DNA from: DAIDKA01 sp035943195
Lineage (GTDB): Bacteria > Pseudomonadota > Gammaproteobacteria > Steroidobacterales > Steroidobacteraceae
Reading direction: 5' to 3'
Length of the DNA: 64,000 bases
Assembly: GCA_035943195.1 (NCBI GenBank)
Contig: DASZCK010000341.1
Span: 1-64,000, forward strand
Part shown: positions 1-9,112 of the stretch, piece after piece
Layout: every line of letters begins with the position of its first letter
How positions within the stretch are numbered: the stretch's first letter is position 1
Made by a program: the position numbers and the translations under genes
The notes under the pieces: model-generated
Database searches by the model: none
What the model was told of the DNA's origin: nothing
Seen by the model: the letters and a program-made list of their open reading frames with translations, nothing else

Positions 1-2589
1 CTGCAGCACACCCGTGAGATGCGCGAACGCCAGCGCAACGGCCTGGCAAAGGCGCGCGAACAATTGGCGGAACTGGCCGCGCTCATCGACCGCGACGAGC
101 AGCAGGTGGCGCTGCTGCGCAACGAAATCCAGACCCTCGAACCCCAAAGTGCCGAGGCCACGCGCCTGGAGCAGCTGGTGCTGGCGAATCAGACGCAGTG
201 CGAGCAGGAGCTGGCGCAATGGCAGCTGGGCTGGGATCAGTTCATGCGCTCGCTGGCGAGCGCCAATCAGACGACGCAGGTGGAACGCACTCGCATCGAG
301 CAGCTGGAAAACCAGCTTGGTGGCTTGGCCGTGCGCAGCGAGCGGCTGAGCATCGAGCAGGAGCAGCTCGCCGCGCAGAATCCAGACGCGCAGCTGGCGG
401 AGCTTGCGGAAAAAGAGGCGCACACCCGACTGCGCACCGAGCAGCTGGGTCGCGAACAGAATGCGGCGGCCGAGCGCGCCCAGTCGCTGCGCGAGCAGCA
501 GCGCGCCGCGGAAGCCGGGCTCGAGGCGGCCCGCGCCGCACGCGAACGGGTGCGCGGAGAACTGGTGGCCCTGGAGGCGGTGCAGAAGGCTGCGCTCAGC
601 CACAATGCGCCGCGCGCCGGTGAGTGGCTGACGAGCAGCGGCCTGGCGACCCGCGAGCGGGTGGCCCAACAGCTGGATGTGGCCGGCGGCTGGGAACGCG
701 CGGTCGAAACCGCGCTCGGCGACTATCTCGAAGCGGTGTGCGTGGAGCGCCTGGAGGATGTGGAGGCCGCCCTGGGCAAGTTGTCGGCCGGTCGCATTGC
801 CCTGGTGGAGCAGGGGGCGACCGACGGCGCGACCTTTGTACCGGAATCGCTGGCGGCGAAGATCACCCGCGGGCCCGCGGCGATCGCGGCGCAGCTGGCG
901 GGCGTCATGGCCGGTGACTCCTTGGCCGAGGCGCTGCGGATGCGCAGCAGCCTCGCTCCGGGTCAGTCAATCATCACGCGGTCCGGGGAGTGGGTGGGCA
1001 AGGGCTGGATCCGGCTCAGCCGCGGCGAGGACCCGCACACCGGCGTCATTGAGCGTGAACAGCGCCTGAAAGCCCTGCGCGCCGATCTGTCGGCGTCCGA
1101 GGAGAAGGTGCGCAAGGCCGACAGCGGCCTCGCGGCGGTACGCCAGGCGCAAAGCGATGCCGAGACCCGGCGTGAGCAGTTGCAGTCGGCCATCCATGGT
1201 GGCCACCGCGAGCATTCCGATGCGCGCAGCGAGCTCGAAGCGGCCCGCGCGCGCGCGCAGGAACAGCAGTCGCGGCGCTTGAGCGTCGAAAACGAGGCGG
1301 CGGAAGTGGGCCGTGAAAGCGGGCTCGCCCAGGAATCGGTGGAGCGGGCGCGTGCGGCGCTCACGGTCTCCCAGGCGCAGCTGGCGGAGCTGGAGTCACG
1401 GCGCCCGCAGCTTGAAACCGAACGCGACGAACGGCGCGATGCCCTGGCCGGCGCGCGGCAGCGGGCGCAGTCGGCGCAGGTCGCGGCGCGCGATCTCATC
1501 ATTCTGTGCGAATCACGGCGTACCCAGGAGAGCTCTTTGGCCATGGGCCTCGCGCGCATGAGCGAACAGCGCGCCCAGGTGGCGGCACGCTGTGCGGAGC
1601 TCGACGCGGAACTCGCCAGTGGTGATGCACCCATCACGCAACTGCAGGCCAAGCTCGATGCGCTGCTGTCACAGCAGCTGGAGGTGGAGACCGAACTTGC
1701 CGCCGCCCGTCGCAAGCTCGAGGAGGCCGAAGCGCAGATCCACGATCTGGAGCAGCAGCGCGCCGCCGCCGAAGCGCGCGTCGCCGAAGCGCGCGATGCC
1801 ATCGAACAGGCGCGCCTGGCCGCGCAGGAAAGCCGGGTCCGGCGCGAGGCACTGGCGGAACAGTTTACCGCGACCCAGTACCAGCTGACCGAGATCACCC
1901 AAAGCCTCTCCCAGGAGGCGAATGTCGCGGCCTGGGAGGACAAGGTCACTGAACTGCGTGCCGAGGTGGCGCGCCTCGGCCAGGTGAACCTGGCGGCGAT
2001 CGATGAGCTGAAGGAACAGACCGAGCGCAAGGACTACCTGGAGCGCCAGCATGCCGACCTGAATGATGCGCTGGCCACGCTCGAGGAGGCCATGCGCAAG
2101 ATAGACAAGGAGACGCGCACGCGCTTCGAGGAGACCTTCGAGCGCATCAATACCGGATTGAAGGAGAAGTTTCCGCGGCTGTTCGGTGGCGGGCATGCCT
2201 ACCTGGAACTGGTCGGCGATGACATCCTGGCGGCCGGTGTCGCGGTGATGGCGCGTCCGCCGGGCAAACGCAACAGCACCATCCACCTGCTATCGGGCGG
2301 TGAGAAGGCTCTGACCGCGGTAGCGCTGGTGTTCTCGATATTCGATCTGAATCCGGCGCCGTTCTGCCTGCTCGACGAGGTTGATGCACCGCTGGATGAG
2401 CACAATGTCGGGCGCTTCTGCGATATCGTCCGGGAAATGTCCGAGCGGGTGCAGTTCATCTTCATCACCCACAACAAGGCGACCATGGAGCTGGCATCGC
2501 AGCTCATCGGAGTCACGATGACGGAACCGGGCGTGTCAAGACTGGTTGCGGTCGATGTGGAAGAGGCGGTGCGCCTCGCCGCAGTCTGA
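1..2589 (+). CDS. smc: Chromosome segregation ATPase SMC, C-terminal part (5' end outside window)
   Basis: Structural maintenance of chromosomes protein, which with ScpA and ScpB compacts and segregates the nucleoid. The reading frame is open from base 1, so the N-terminal Walker A half lies upstream; 862 residues are present. A long Glu/Ala/Arg-rich coiled coil is interrupted by a hinge domain at about residues 200-330. After the second coil comes the C-terminal head, with the ABC signature LLSGGEKALTA near residue 763 and a Walker B segment FCLLDEVDAPLDEHN near 788-802. zipA follows after 21 bases. Its kleisin partners scpA and scpB are also in this window, 6.5 kb downstream. The family assignment is secure. 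Confidence 0.97.
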   Translation: MQHTREMRERQRNGLAKAREQLAELAALIDRDEQQVALLRNEIQTLEPQSAEATRLEQLVLANQTQCEQELAQWQLGWDQFMRSLASANQTTQVERTRIEQLENQLGGLAVRSERLSIEQEQLAAQNPDAQLAELAEKEAHTRLRTEQLGREQNAAAERAQSLREQQRAAEAGLEAARAARERVRGELVALEAVQKAALSHNAPRAGEWLTSSGLATRERVAQQLDVAGGWERAVETALGDYLEAVCVERLEDVEAALGKLSAGRIALVEQGATDGATFVPESLAAKITRGPAAIAAQLAGVMAGDSLAEALRMRSSLAPGQSIITRSGEWVGKGWIRLSRGEDPHTGVIEREQRLKALRADLSASEEKVRKADSGLAAVRQAQSDAETRREQLQSAIHGGHREHSDARSELEAARARAQEQQSRRLSVENEAAEVGRESGLAQESVERARAALTVSQAQLAELESRRPQLETERDERRDALAGARQRAQSAQVAARDLIILCESRRTQESSLAMGLARMSEQRAQVAARCAELDAELASGDAPITQLQAKLDALLSQQLEVETELAAARRKLEEAEAQIHDLEQQRAAAEARVAEARDAIEQARLAAQESRVRREALAEQFTATQYQLTEITQSLSQEANVAAWEDKVTELRAEVARLGQVNLAAIDELKEQTERKDYLERQHADLNDALATLEEAMRKIDKETRTRFEETFERINTGLKEKFPRLFGGGHAYLELVGDDILAAGVAVMARPPGKRNSTIHLLSGGEKALTAVALVFSIFDLNPAPFCLLDEVDAPLDEHNVGRFCDIVREMSERVQFIFITHNKATMELASQLIGVTMTEPGVSRLVAVDVEEAVRLAAV

Positions 2590-2610
2590 GCCTGCGGTAG
2601 AATCGCCCCT

Positions 2611-3525
2611 ATGCCGGAGCTGCGCCTGACACTGATGATTGGCGGAGCGATCTTCCTGATCGCGCTTGCCTGGTGGGAACTGCGCCGCCCGCACCAGGCG
2701 CGCGGCAGTGAGCTGCCGCGGCCCCATCCTGCGCCGCCGGAGCCGGCCGCGGACATGAGCGCGCAGTGGGACTCGCCGCCGCTCGAGTTGCCGCGGATGA
2801 GCGCCCGGGCCCCGGAGCTGGACCTGCCGGTCATCGAAGTGGCGGCGGAGGACTTCGCGGTGCTGGAAGCACAGGCCGATGGCGCTTCGCGGGACGAGTC
2901 GACCGACCCACCCGCGCAGGATGGAGTGGAAGGCCTGCTCGACGAACTCGGTTCCAGCCAGCTTGCCGATCCGCCGATTTCCGATCTCACCGAGGACCTG
3001 CGCAGCGCCGCGTCGGTTGCTGAGCCCTTCGATCAGGCGGCGGACGTGACGGCACCCATCCCCGTGACGGAGCCGGAGCCGCCGAACCCAGCCCCGGGGG
3101 TGGTCGTGAATTGGCCGGCGGCCGAGGACAGTCGGGTGCTGGCCGTGCGCCTGGTGAGCTCCGGGGAGAAGTTCTCCGGCCGCGCCGTGCGACTGGCGCT
3201 CGCCGCCGAGGGCTTTGAACTCGGCAAGTTCTCGATTTTCCACAAGCCGGCCGCGGACGGCCGGGCGCTGCTCAGCATTGCCAGTTTGAACAAACCCGGC
3301 ACCTTCGACCGCCAGTCCATCGACCTGCAGCGCTACAGCGGCCTGAATCTGTTCACGGTTCTGCCCGGTCCCATGCAGGGCCCCGATGCCGTGGATGAGA
3401 TGCTGATGTGCGCGCAGGTGCTCTCGCAGCGCCTGCGCGGCACGCTGCAGGACGAGCGCGGCGAGCCGTTGAGTCCGGCGCGCACCGCGGTCATGCGCAA
3501 TGTGGCAGCCGCGGCGCCGCCATGA
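2611..3525 (+). CDS. zipA: Cell division protein ZipA
   Basis: Inner-membrane division protein that tethers FtsZ to the membrane at the septum. The 304-residue product begins with a short periplasmic end and one membrane helix (about residues 7-22, LMIGGAIFLIALAWWEL). It continues with a long Pro/Glu/Ala-rich acidic linker (about 30-160) and ends with the globular ZipA FtsZ-binding domain (about 165-300). This N-out, linker, C-terminal domain layout is typical of ZipA. The stop overlaps the ligA start (ATGA), as expected for the conserved zipA-ligA pair. Low sequence conservation in the linker is normal. Confidence 0.92.
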   Translation: MPELRLTLMIGGAIFLIALAWWELRRPHQARGSELPRPHPAPPEPAADMSAQWDSPPLELPRMSARAPELDLPVIEVAAEDFAVLEAQADGASRDESTDPPAQDGVEGLLDELGSSQLADPPISDLTEDLRSAASVAEPFDQAADVTAPIPVTEPEPPNPAPGVVVNWPAAEDSRVLAVRLVSSGEKFSGRAVRLALAAEGFELGKFSIFHKPAADGRALLSIASLNKPGTFDRQSIDLQRYSGLNLFTVLPGPMQGPDAVDEMLMCAQVLSQRLRGTLQDERGEPLSPARTAVMRNVAAAAPP

Positions 3526-5519
3526 AACGCATCGCGCAACTGCGCAAGCAGCTGGCCGCCCACGACTACAGCTACCACGTCCTCGACCAACCCACCGTCA
3601 GCGACTCCGAGTACGACGGGCTGATGCAGGAGCTCAAGGCGCTGGAGGCCAAGCATCCTGAGCTCATCACTCCCGATTCACCCACGCAGCGTGTGGGCGG
3701 CGCACCGCTGGCCGCATTCGGTGCGGTCGAGCACGTGGTGCCGATGCTGTCCCTGGACAATGGCTTCAGCGAACAGGACGCACGTGATTTCGACCGTCGC
3801 GTCCATGAGCGCCTGAAGACCGAACGCGACATTCCCTACTCGGCGGAGCCGAAGCTGGATGGCCTGGCGGTGTCGCTGGTCTACCGGCGCGGCGCCCTGG
3901 AGCGCGCCGCCACCCGGGGCGATGGTCTGCACGGGGAGGATGTGACGGCCAATGTACGCACCATTCGTGGTGTGCCGCTGACGCTGCGGGGAAAGCCACC
4001 GGAACTGATTGAGGTCCGCGGCGAGGTCTTCATGCCACTCGCCGGCTTCCGGCGCATGAACGAACAGGCGCTGGAGCGCGGCGAGAAGACCTTCGTCAAT
4101 CCCCGCAATGCCGCCGCCGGGAGTCTGCGGCAGCTGGACCCGCGGATCAGCGCGGGCCGCCCGCTCGATATCTTTCTGTACGCCGTCGGCCAGGTGCAGG
4201 GCGGCGAGGTGCCGGACCACCACAGCGCCTTGCTGCAGGCCTTCCGCGACTGGGGCCTGAAAACCTGTCCTGAGGCACGGGCCGTGACCGGCATCGAGGG
4301 ATGCCTGGCCTATTACCGCGACATTGGCGCCAGGCGCGAGCAGCTGCCGTACCAGATCGACGGTGTGGTCTACAAGGTCGACGCCCGCGCCGACCAGGAG
4401 CGCTTGGGTTTTGTTTCCCGCGCGCCCCGTTGGGCGCTGGCCCATAAGTTTCCGGCGCAGGAGGCCACCACGCTGCTCACGGCGATCGAGTTCCAGGTCG
4501 GGCGCACCGGCGCGCTGACCCCGGTCGCACGCCTGCAGCCGGTGTTCGTAGGCGGGGTCACGGTCAGCAACGCGACGCTGCATAACATGGATGAAGTGGT
4601 GCGCAAGGACGTGCGTGCCGGGGATACCGTGGTAATCCGTCGGGCCGGAGATGTCATCCCGGAAGTGGTGCGGGTGGTGCTCGATGCCGAGCATGAAGGC
4701 CGCAAGCCGGTGCGGCTGCCGACCCAGTGCCCGATCTGTGGCTCGCCGGTGGAGAAGGCCGAAGGTGAAGCCATCGCGCGCTGCAGCGGCGGCTTCACCT
4801 GCCGCGCGCAGCGCCAGGAGGGCATTCGCCATTTCGCAAGTCGCCGCGCCTTGGACATCGAAGGTCTCGGTGACAAGCTCATCGAGCAGCTGGTGGAGAG
4901 CGAACTGGTCCGATCGCCGGCCGATCTGTATGGGCTGACGGTTGCGCAACTGGCCGGCCTGGAACGCATGGCCGAGAAATCTGCGGCCAACCTGCACGGC
5001 GCCATTGCGAAAAGTCGCGACACCACGCTGCCGCGTTTGCTGTTTGCACTGGGCATCCGCGATGTGGGCGAAGCCACGGCCCTCGCTCTGGCCCAGCACT
5101 TCCTGACCCTTGAGGCCTTGATGGCGGCGAGCGCCGAAGCCATTCAGGAGGTGCCGGATGTGGGGCCGGTGGTGGCGGGCCACGTGGCGGTGTTCTTCGC
5201 CTCACCGGCGCATCGCGCCGAGATCACCCGCCTGCGCGAGCAGGGGGTACGCTGGCCCGCGATGCCGGCACGCGCCAGCACCGCCCGCAAGCTCTCCGGG
5301 CAGACCTGGGTGGTGACCGGAACCCTGGCCGCGATGAGCCGCGAGGAGGCCACTGAGGCGCTGGTGGACCTCGGCGCCAAGGTCGCGGGCAGTGTGTCGA
5401 AGAAAACTTCCGGCGTGGTCGTGGGCACCGACGCCGGCTCAAAACTCAAAAAGGCCCAGGAGCTCGGAATCCCCGTGCTGGATGAGCCGGGTTTCCTCAG
5501 GCTATTGAAAAAGCCCTAG
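3522..5519 (+). CDS. ligA: NAD-dependent DNA ligase LigA
   Basis: Seals nicks in replication and repair using NAD+ as adenylate donor. The 665-residue product has the N-terminal Ia domain, the adenylation motif EPKLDG with active-site Lys at residue 111, an OB fold, a four-cysteine zinc finger (Cys403, 406, 421, 427), helix-hairpin-helix repeats and a C-terminal BRCT domain from about residue 590. The ATG at 3522 is chosen because it gives the canonical MKRIAQLRKQL start and couples to zipA through a 4-base overlap. A longer in-frame start inside zipA exists but is unlikely. Length matches the family. Confidence 0.97.
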   Translation: MKRIAQLRKQLAAHDYSYHVLDQPTVSDSEYDGLMQELKALEAKHPELITPDSPTQRVGGAPLAAFGAVEHVVPMLSLDNGFSEQDARDFDRRVHERLKTERDIPYSAEPKLDGLAVSLVYRRGALERAATRGDGLHGEDVTANVRTIRGVPLTLRGKPPELIEVRGEVFMPLAGFRRMNEQALERGEKTFVNPRNAAAGSLRQLDPRISAGRPLDIFLYAVGQVQGGEVPDHHSALLQAFRDWGLKTCPEARAVTGIEGCLAYYRDIGARREQLPYQIDGVVYKVDARADQERLGFVSRAPRWALAHKFPAQEATTLLTAIEFQVGRTGALTPVARLQPVFVGGVTVSNATLHNMDEVVRKDVRAGDTVVIRRAGDVIPEVVRVVLDAEHEGRKPVRLPTQCPICGSPVEKAEGEAIARCSGGFTCRAQRQEGIRHFASRRALDIEGLGDKLIEQLVESELVRSPADLYGLTVAQLAGLERMAEKSAANLHGAIAKSRDTTLPRLLFALGIRDVGEATALALAQHFLTLEALMAASAEAIQEVPDVGPVVAGHVAVFFASPAHRAEITRLREQGVRWPAMPARASTARKLSGQTWVVTGTLAAMSREEATEALVDLGAKVAGSVSKKTSGVVVGTDAGSKLKKAQELGIPVLDEPGFLRLLKKP

Positions 5520-5523
5520 CGGG

Positions 5524-6366
5524 TCACATCTTCTTGTCGATCTGCGCCTTGGCCAGCAGTCCGTCGACATAGGCCTTGAACTTGTTGCCCAGAACGATCC
5601 GCGAAACCTGATCCTTGACGCCGTCAAACGGCGGGGGCGCCACTGGGCGGGTGTCTAGCAGCTTGATGACATGCCAGCCGTAATCGGTGTGGACCGGGAC
5701 GTGGGTGTACTCGCCGGGTTTGAGGGCCACCATGGCATCGGCGAATGGCTTGACCATGCGATCCGGCGTCATCCAGCCCAGGTCACCGCCCTGGTTCTTG
5801 GAACTGTCGGTCGAGCTCTTCTTGGCCACGTCTTCGAACTTGCCACCCTTGTTGAGCGTGGTGATGAGGGCGGTGGCCGTGTCCGCGTCGGGCACCAGAA
5901 TATGCTCGACGTGGTACTCGGTGTGCGCAAGCTTTGCGATCTGCGCGTCGTATTCCTTGTGCAGCTCCGCGTCGGTGGGCTTGTTCTCCTTCACGAAGCG
6001 GTCGCTGAAGGCCTGCTGGATGGCGTTCATGCGCGACAGCTCGATCATGTCCGCGGTCGCTGCTTCCTTGTCGACGCCGTTCTTTTCGGCCTGCTGCACC
6101 ACCAGTTCCGCCCGCACCAGGTTGTCCAGCGCCTCATCCTTCTGCTGCTGGGTCAGAGTGGCGGGATCAGCCTTACCCTGCAGCGCAGCCTTGACATAGA
6201 TGTTGTACATGTTGCGGCTGATGGCGGTGCCGTTCACCACGGCCACCGTATCCGCGGCCGGAGCACTGCCACCGCCACTGGCGGTGGCGCTGGTGCCCGC
6301 ATTGGGATGGCAGGCGGCCAGGCTCATGACCAGCAGAGATAAGAGGGATGCTTGGAAAAGTTTCAT
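5524..6366 (-). CDS. PpiC-type (parvulin) peptidyl-prolyl isomerase lipoprotein
   Basis: Predicted periplasmic, lipid-anchored foldase of 280 residues. A lipoprotein signal ends in LAAC with the lipidated Cys at residue 19. A SurA_N-like helical chaperone region (about 45-135) follows, then one parvulin rotamase domain (about 140-235) carrying GGDLGWM and GWHVIKL-type motifs. The ATG at 6366 is preferred over an in-frame TTG at 6378 because it leaves a clean signal peptide. It lies downstream of yciB and bolA on the same strand and converges on ligA with only 4 bases between stops. It is probably the last gene of that operon. The exact client proteins cannot be read from sequence. Confidence 0.88.
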   Translation of the reverse strand: MKLFQASLLSLLVMSLAACHPNAGTSATASGGGSAPAADTVAVVNGTAISRNMYNIYVKAALQGKADPATLTQQQKDEALDNLVRAELVVQQAEKNGVDKEAATADMIELSRMNAIQQAFSDRFVKENKPTDAELHKEYDAQIAKLAHTEYHVEHILVPDADTATALITTLNKGGKFEDVAKKSSTDSSKNQGGDLGWMTPDRMVKPFADAMVALKPGEYTHVPVHTDYGWHVIKLLDTRPVAPPPFDGVKDQVSRIVLGNKFKAYVDGLLAKAQIDKKM

Positions 6367-6374
6367 GTGATATC

Positions 6375-6662
6375 TCAAATAGTTGAGGGACTTTGTTCCT
6401 GCGGAGTGCGGGCCTGGATACTCAGGGCGTGGATGTCGGTGCGCAGCAGGTCCGAGACCGCCTCATAGACCAACTGGTGACGTTGCATGCGCGTGCAGCC
6501 CGCGAAACGGTCCGAGACCACCGTGACCGAGAAGTGACCGCCCTCACGCGCACCGGCGTGCCCGGCGTGTTGCGCGCTGTCGTCACGAATCTCCAGCGAC
6601 AGGGGCGCAAGCCGCACGGTCAGCGCCTGGCGGATCCTGGCCATGCGTTCGGCGGGATTCAT
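6375..6662 (-). CDS. bolA: BolA family protein
   Basis: Small 95-residue BolA-fold protein. Known family roles are transcriptional regulation of shape and stress genes and [2Fe-2S] cluster handling with monothiol glutaredoxins. The class II KH-like core carries the family helix and strand pattern (GHFSVTVVSDRFAGC, then RHQLVYEAVSDLL) and the conserved His-rich segment. The ATG at 6662 overlaps the yciB stop by 4 bases (ATGA), which supports this start over longer alternatives and indicates co-translation. The C-terminus ends in IQARTPQEQ, typical of BolA/IbaG proteins. It could be the IbaG-like or the BolA subtype. Confidence 0.88.
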   Translation of the reverse strand: MNPAERMARIRQALTVRLAPLSLEIRDDSAQHAGHAGAREGGHFSVTVVSDRFAGCTRMQRHQLVYEAVSDLLRTDIHALSIQARTPQEQSPSTI

Positions 6663-7210
6663 GTGGTGGCCTCGCGCGGCAGCTGCCGCATCAGCCAGGT
6701 CACCTGCAGTGCAGCGAATACCACGGTCGCCGAGGACAGGCCGAACAGCTTGAAATTCACCCAGGCGCGCTCGCTGGCGCTGAAGGCCACGAACAGATTG
6801 AGGGCACCGAGCAGGGCGTAGAAGGCCACCGAGGCAACATTGAGCCGGCGCCACAGCCGCTGGCTCACGTTCACCGGTTCACCCAATGCGCTCCCCAGCA
6901 GGCGCTCGGTGAGCGTGCGCTCGCCGATCCAGAAACTGCCGAGGAAGGCCAGGCTCACCAGCCAGAACAGCACCGTGGGCTTCCATTGAATGAAGCGCTG
7001 GTTGTGCAGGATGAGGGTGGCGGCGCCGAAGGCGAACACCAGCACTGCCGACACGGCGTGCATGGTGGGAATGCGCCGATGCCAGGCCAGGTCCACCAGC
7101 AGCAGCACGACCATGGAAATCATCAGGGCCGCCGTTGCGGTGTAGATGCCGTGGAGGTAATAGGCCACGCCAAACACGGCCACCGGGGCAAACTCGAGCA
7201 CGGACTGCAT
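6659..7210 (-). CDS. yciB: Inner-membrane septation protein YciB (IspZ/IntA family)
   Basis: Polytopic inner-membrane protein of 183 residues with about five to six hydrophobic helices. Conserved features include EFAPVAVFGVAYY near the N-terminus, RFIQWKPTV, and the LNVASVAFYALLGALNLFVAF stretch late in the protein. YciB homologues take part in septum formation and envelope synthesis. The start at 7210 is preferred because it gives the usual MQ(S)xLEFxP beginning; a start at 7228 would overlap the divergent yciO start. It heads the yciB-bolA-parvulin operon, a pairing common in gammaproteobacteria. Confidence 0.92.
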   Translation of the reverse strand: MQSVLEFAPVAVFGVAYYLHGIYTATAALMISMVVLLLVDLAWHRRIPTMHAVSAVLVFAFGAATLILHNQRFIQWKPTVLFWLVSLAFLGSFWIGERTLTERLLGSALGEPVNVSQRLWRRLNVASVAFYALLGALNLFVAFSASERAWVNFKLFGLSSATVVFAALQVTWLMRQLPREATT

Positions 7211-7226
7211 CCGGGTATGATAGCCC

Positions 7227-7850
7227 ATGAGCCAGTATTTCGAGCTACATCCCGTCACCCCCCAGGCGCGGCTCATTCGCCGCGGGGTGGAAATCATCAA
7301 GGCGGGCGGGGTCATCGCTTATCCGACCGATTCGTGTTATGCGCTGGGTTGCCATATCGGCGACAAGGATGCGCTGGAGCGGGTCCGGCGTATTCGCCAG
7401 GCCGACCGCAATCATCACTTCACGCTGGTTTGTCGTGACGTGGGGGAGGCGGCGCGTTTTGCGCGCATCGACACCCCACACTTTCGCATGCTCAAGGCCT
7501 GCACACCCGGGCCCTTCACCTTTCTACTGCCCGCCACGCGCGAGACCCCGCGACGCCTGCAGCATGAAAAACGCCGCACCGTCGGCATCCGCGTGCCGAA
7601 CCATCCCGTGCCCCAGTTGCTGCTCGCGGAATTGGGTGAGCCGCTCATGAGTTCCACCCTCATGCTGCCGGGTGACGAACTGCCGCTGACGGATGGCCGC
7701 GAAATCCGCGAGCGCCTGGAGCATCAGATTGATGCCGTGCTGGATGGCGGCCACTGCGGCATTGAGCCGACCACCGTCGTGGACCTTGCAGTGGATCCGC
7801 CGGTGATCCTGCGTCGCGGCCAGGGTGATCTCAGCCGGCTGGGGTTGTAG
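7227..7850 (+). CDS. yciO: YciO-type protein of the Sua5/YrdC/YwlC family
   Basis: A 207-residue protein of the threonylcarbamoyladenylate synthase fold. It begins MSQYFELHP, as E. coli YciO does, and carries the family segments GGVIAYPTDSCYALGC, TPGPFTFLLPAT and VGIRVPNHP. TsaC/Sua5 enzymes make the precursor of the tRNA t6A37 modification; the YciO subgroup is related and its activity is less certain. It is divergent from yciB with 16 bases between the starts and is followed by trpS. Membership of the fold is clear; equivalence to TsaC is not claimed. Confidence 0.9.
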   Translation: MSQYFELHPVTPQARLIRRGVEIIKAGGVIAYPTDSCYALGCHIGDKDALERVRRIRQADRNHHFTLVCRDVGEAARFARIDTPHFRMLKACTPGPFTFLLPATRETPRRLQHEKRRTVGIRVPNHPVPQLLLAELGEPLMSSTLMLPGDELPLTDGREIRERLEHQIDAVLDGGHCGIEPTTVVDLAVDPPVILRRGQGDLSRLGL

Positions 7851-7897
7851 CCTCGAGGGTGGCCGGTGCGCCTTACGGTATACTGCGGCGCTTATAC

Positions 7898-9112
7898 ATG
7901 AGTGCCAATCCGCAAACTCGCCGGGTGCTGTCCGGCATGCGGCCCACCGGGCCGCTGCATCTGGGCAATTTTCACGGCGCGCTGCGCAATTGGGTGGAAT
8001 TGCAATACCAGTACGAGTGCTATTTCTTCATCGCCGACTGGCACGCACTGACCACGGGTTACGAGGACACCGCACGGCTTCAGGAGTACGTGCAGGCGGT
8101 GCTCATTGATTGGCTGGCCGCCGGGTTGAACCCGGGAGTCGCAACCCTCTTCGTGCAATCCCAGGTTCCCGAACACGCCGAACTGCATCTGCTGTTGTCG
8201 ATGATTACACCGCTGGGTTGGCTGGAGCGGGTCCCCACCTACAAGGACCAGCAGGTCGAGCTCAAGGAAAAGGATCTGGCCACCTATGGCTTCCTCGGCT
8301 ATCCGTTGCTGCAGAGCGCCGACATCCTGCTGTATCGGCCGGCCTTCGTACCGGTCGGGGAGGACCAGGTCGCGCACGTGGAGATCACGCGCGAGATCGC
8401 CCGGCGTTTCAACCACATCTATGGGCGCGAACCGGACTTCGAGGTGCGGGCGCAGAAGGCGGTCAAGAGCCTCGGCGGCCGCAATGCCACCCGCTACCAG
8501 CAGCTGCGGCGCAACTACCAGGAAACCGGTGCCGCCGAGTCGCTGGAGCAGGCGCGGGAGCTGGTGCAGGGCAACAACCGCATCACTGTCGCGGATCGGG
8601 AACGCCTGCTGGGATATCTCGAGGGCGGCGCGGTCAGCATTCTGCCCGAGCCCCAGGTGCTGCTCACCGCAACGCCAAGGGTGCCGGGCATCGATGGCCG
8701 GAAAATGTCCAAATCCTACGGCAACACCATTGGCTTGCGCGAAGACCCGGATACCGTGGCGCAGAAGCTGCGCACCATGCAGACCGACCCGGCGCGCGTG
8801 CGCCGCACGGATCCGGGCGACCCGGAAAAATGCCCGGTTTGGGACCTGCACCAGATCTACTCCGATGCGGCCACGCGGCAGTGGGCCAGCGAAGGCTGTC
8901 GCAGCGCCGGTATCGGCTGCCTGGATTGCAAGAAGCCGGTGATCGACAAGATCGTGGAGGAGATCCGTGGCATGCGCCGGCGCGCCCAGGAATTCGAAGG
9001 TCAGCCGGAGCTCGTTCGCAGTATAGTCACCGAAGGTGCGGAGAAGGCCCGCGAGGCCGCCCGCCAGACACTGGACGAGGTACGTCGGGTCATGCACCTG
9101 CGCGCAGACTGA
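7898..9112 (+). CDS. trpS: Tryptophanyl-tRNA synthetase (long form)
   Basis: Charges tRNA-Trp. The 404-residue class I synthetase has a HIGH-type motif (PLHLGNFHGA, about residues 17-26) and a KMSKS motif at 269-273. It is longer than the roughly 330-residue E. coli enzyme. The extra length is an Arg/Glu-rich insert (about residues 185-245) before the KMSKS region, and similar long forms occur in other gammaproteobacteria. ATG 7898 gives the proper MSANPQTRRVLSGMRPTG start; in-frame codons upstream are not needed. The stop overlaps the scpA start by one base (TGATG), implying translational coupling. Confidence 0.96.
   Translation: MSANPQTRRVLSGMRPTGPLHLGNFHGALRNWVELQYQYECYFFIADWHALTTGYEDTARLQEYVQAVLIDWLAAGLNPGVATLFVQSQVPEHAELHLLLSMITPLGWLERVPTYKDQQVELKEKDLATYGFLGYPLLQSADILLYRPAFVPVGEDQVAHVEITREIARRFNHIYGREPDFEVRAQKAVKSLGGRNATRYQQLRRNYQETGAAESLEQARELVQGNNRITVADRERLLGYLEGGAVSILPEPQVLLTATPRVPGIDGRKMSKSYGNTIGLREDPDTVAQKLRTMQTDPARVRRTDPGDPEKCPVWDLHQIYSDAATRQWASEGCRSAGIGCLDCKKPVIDKIVEEIRGMRRRAQEFEGQPELVRSIVTEGAEKAREAARQTLDEVRRVMHLRAD

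Noticed and set aside
3678..5183. 501-codon minus-strand open frame opposite ligA
   Set aside because: Antisense to a secure gene; long antisense frames are expected in GC-rich DNA with strong codon bias.
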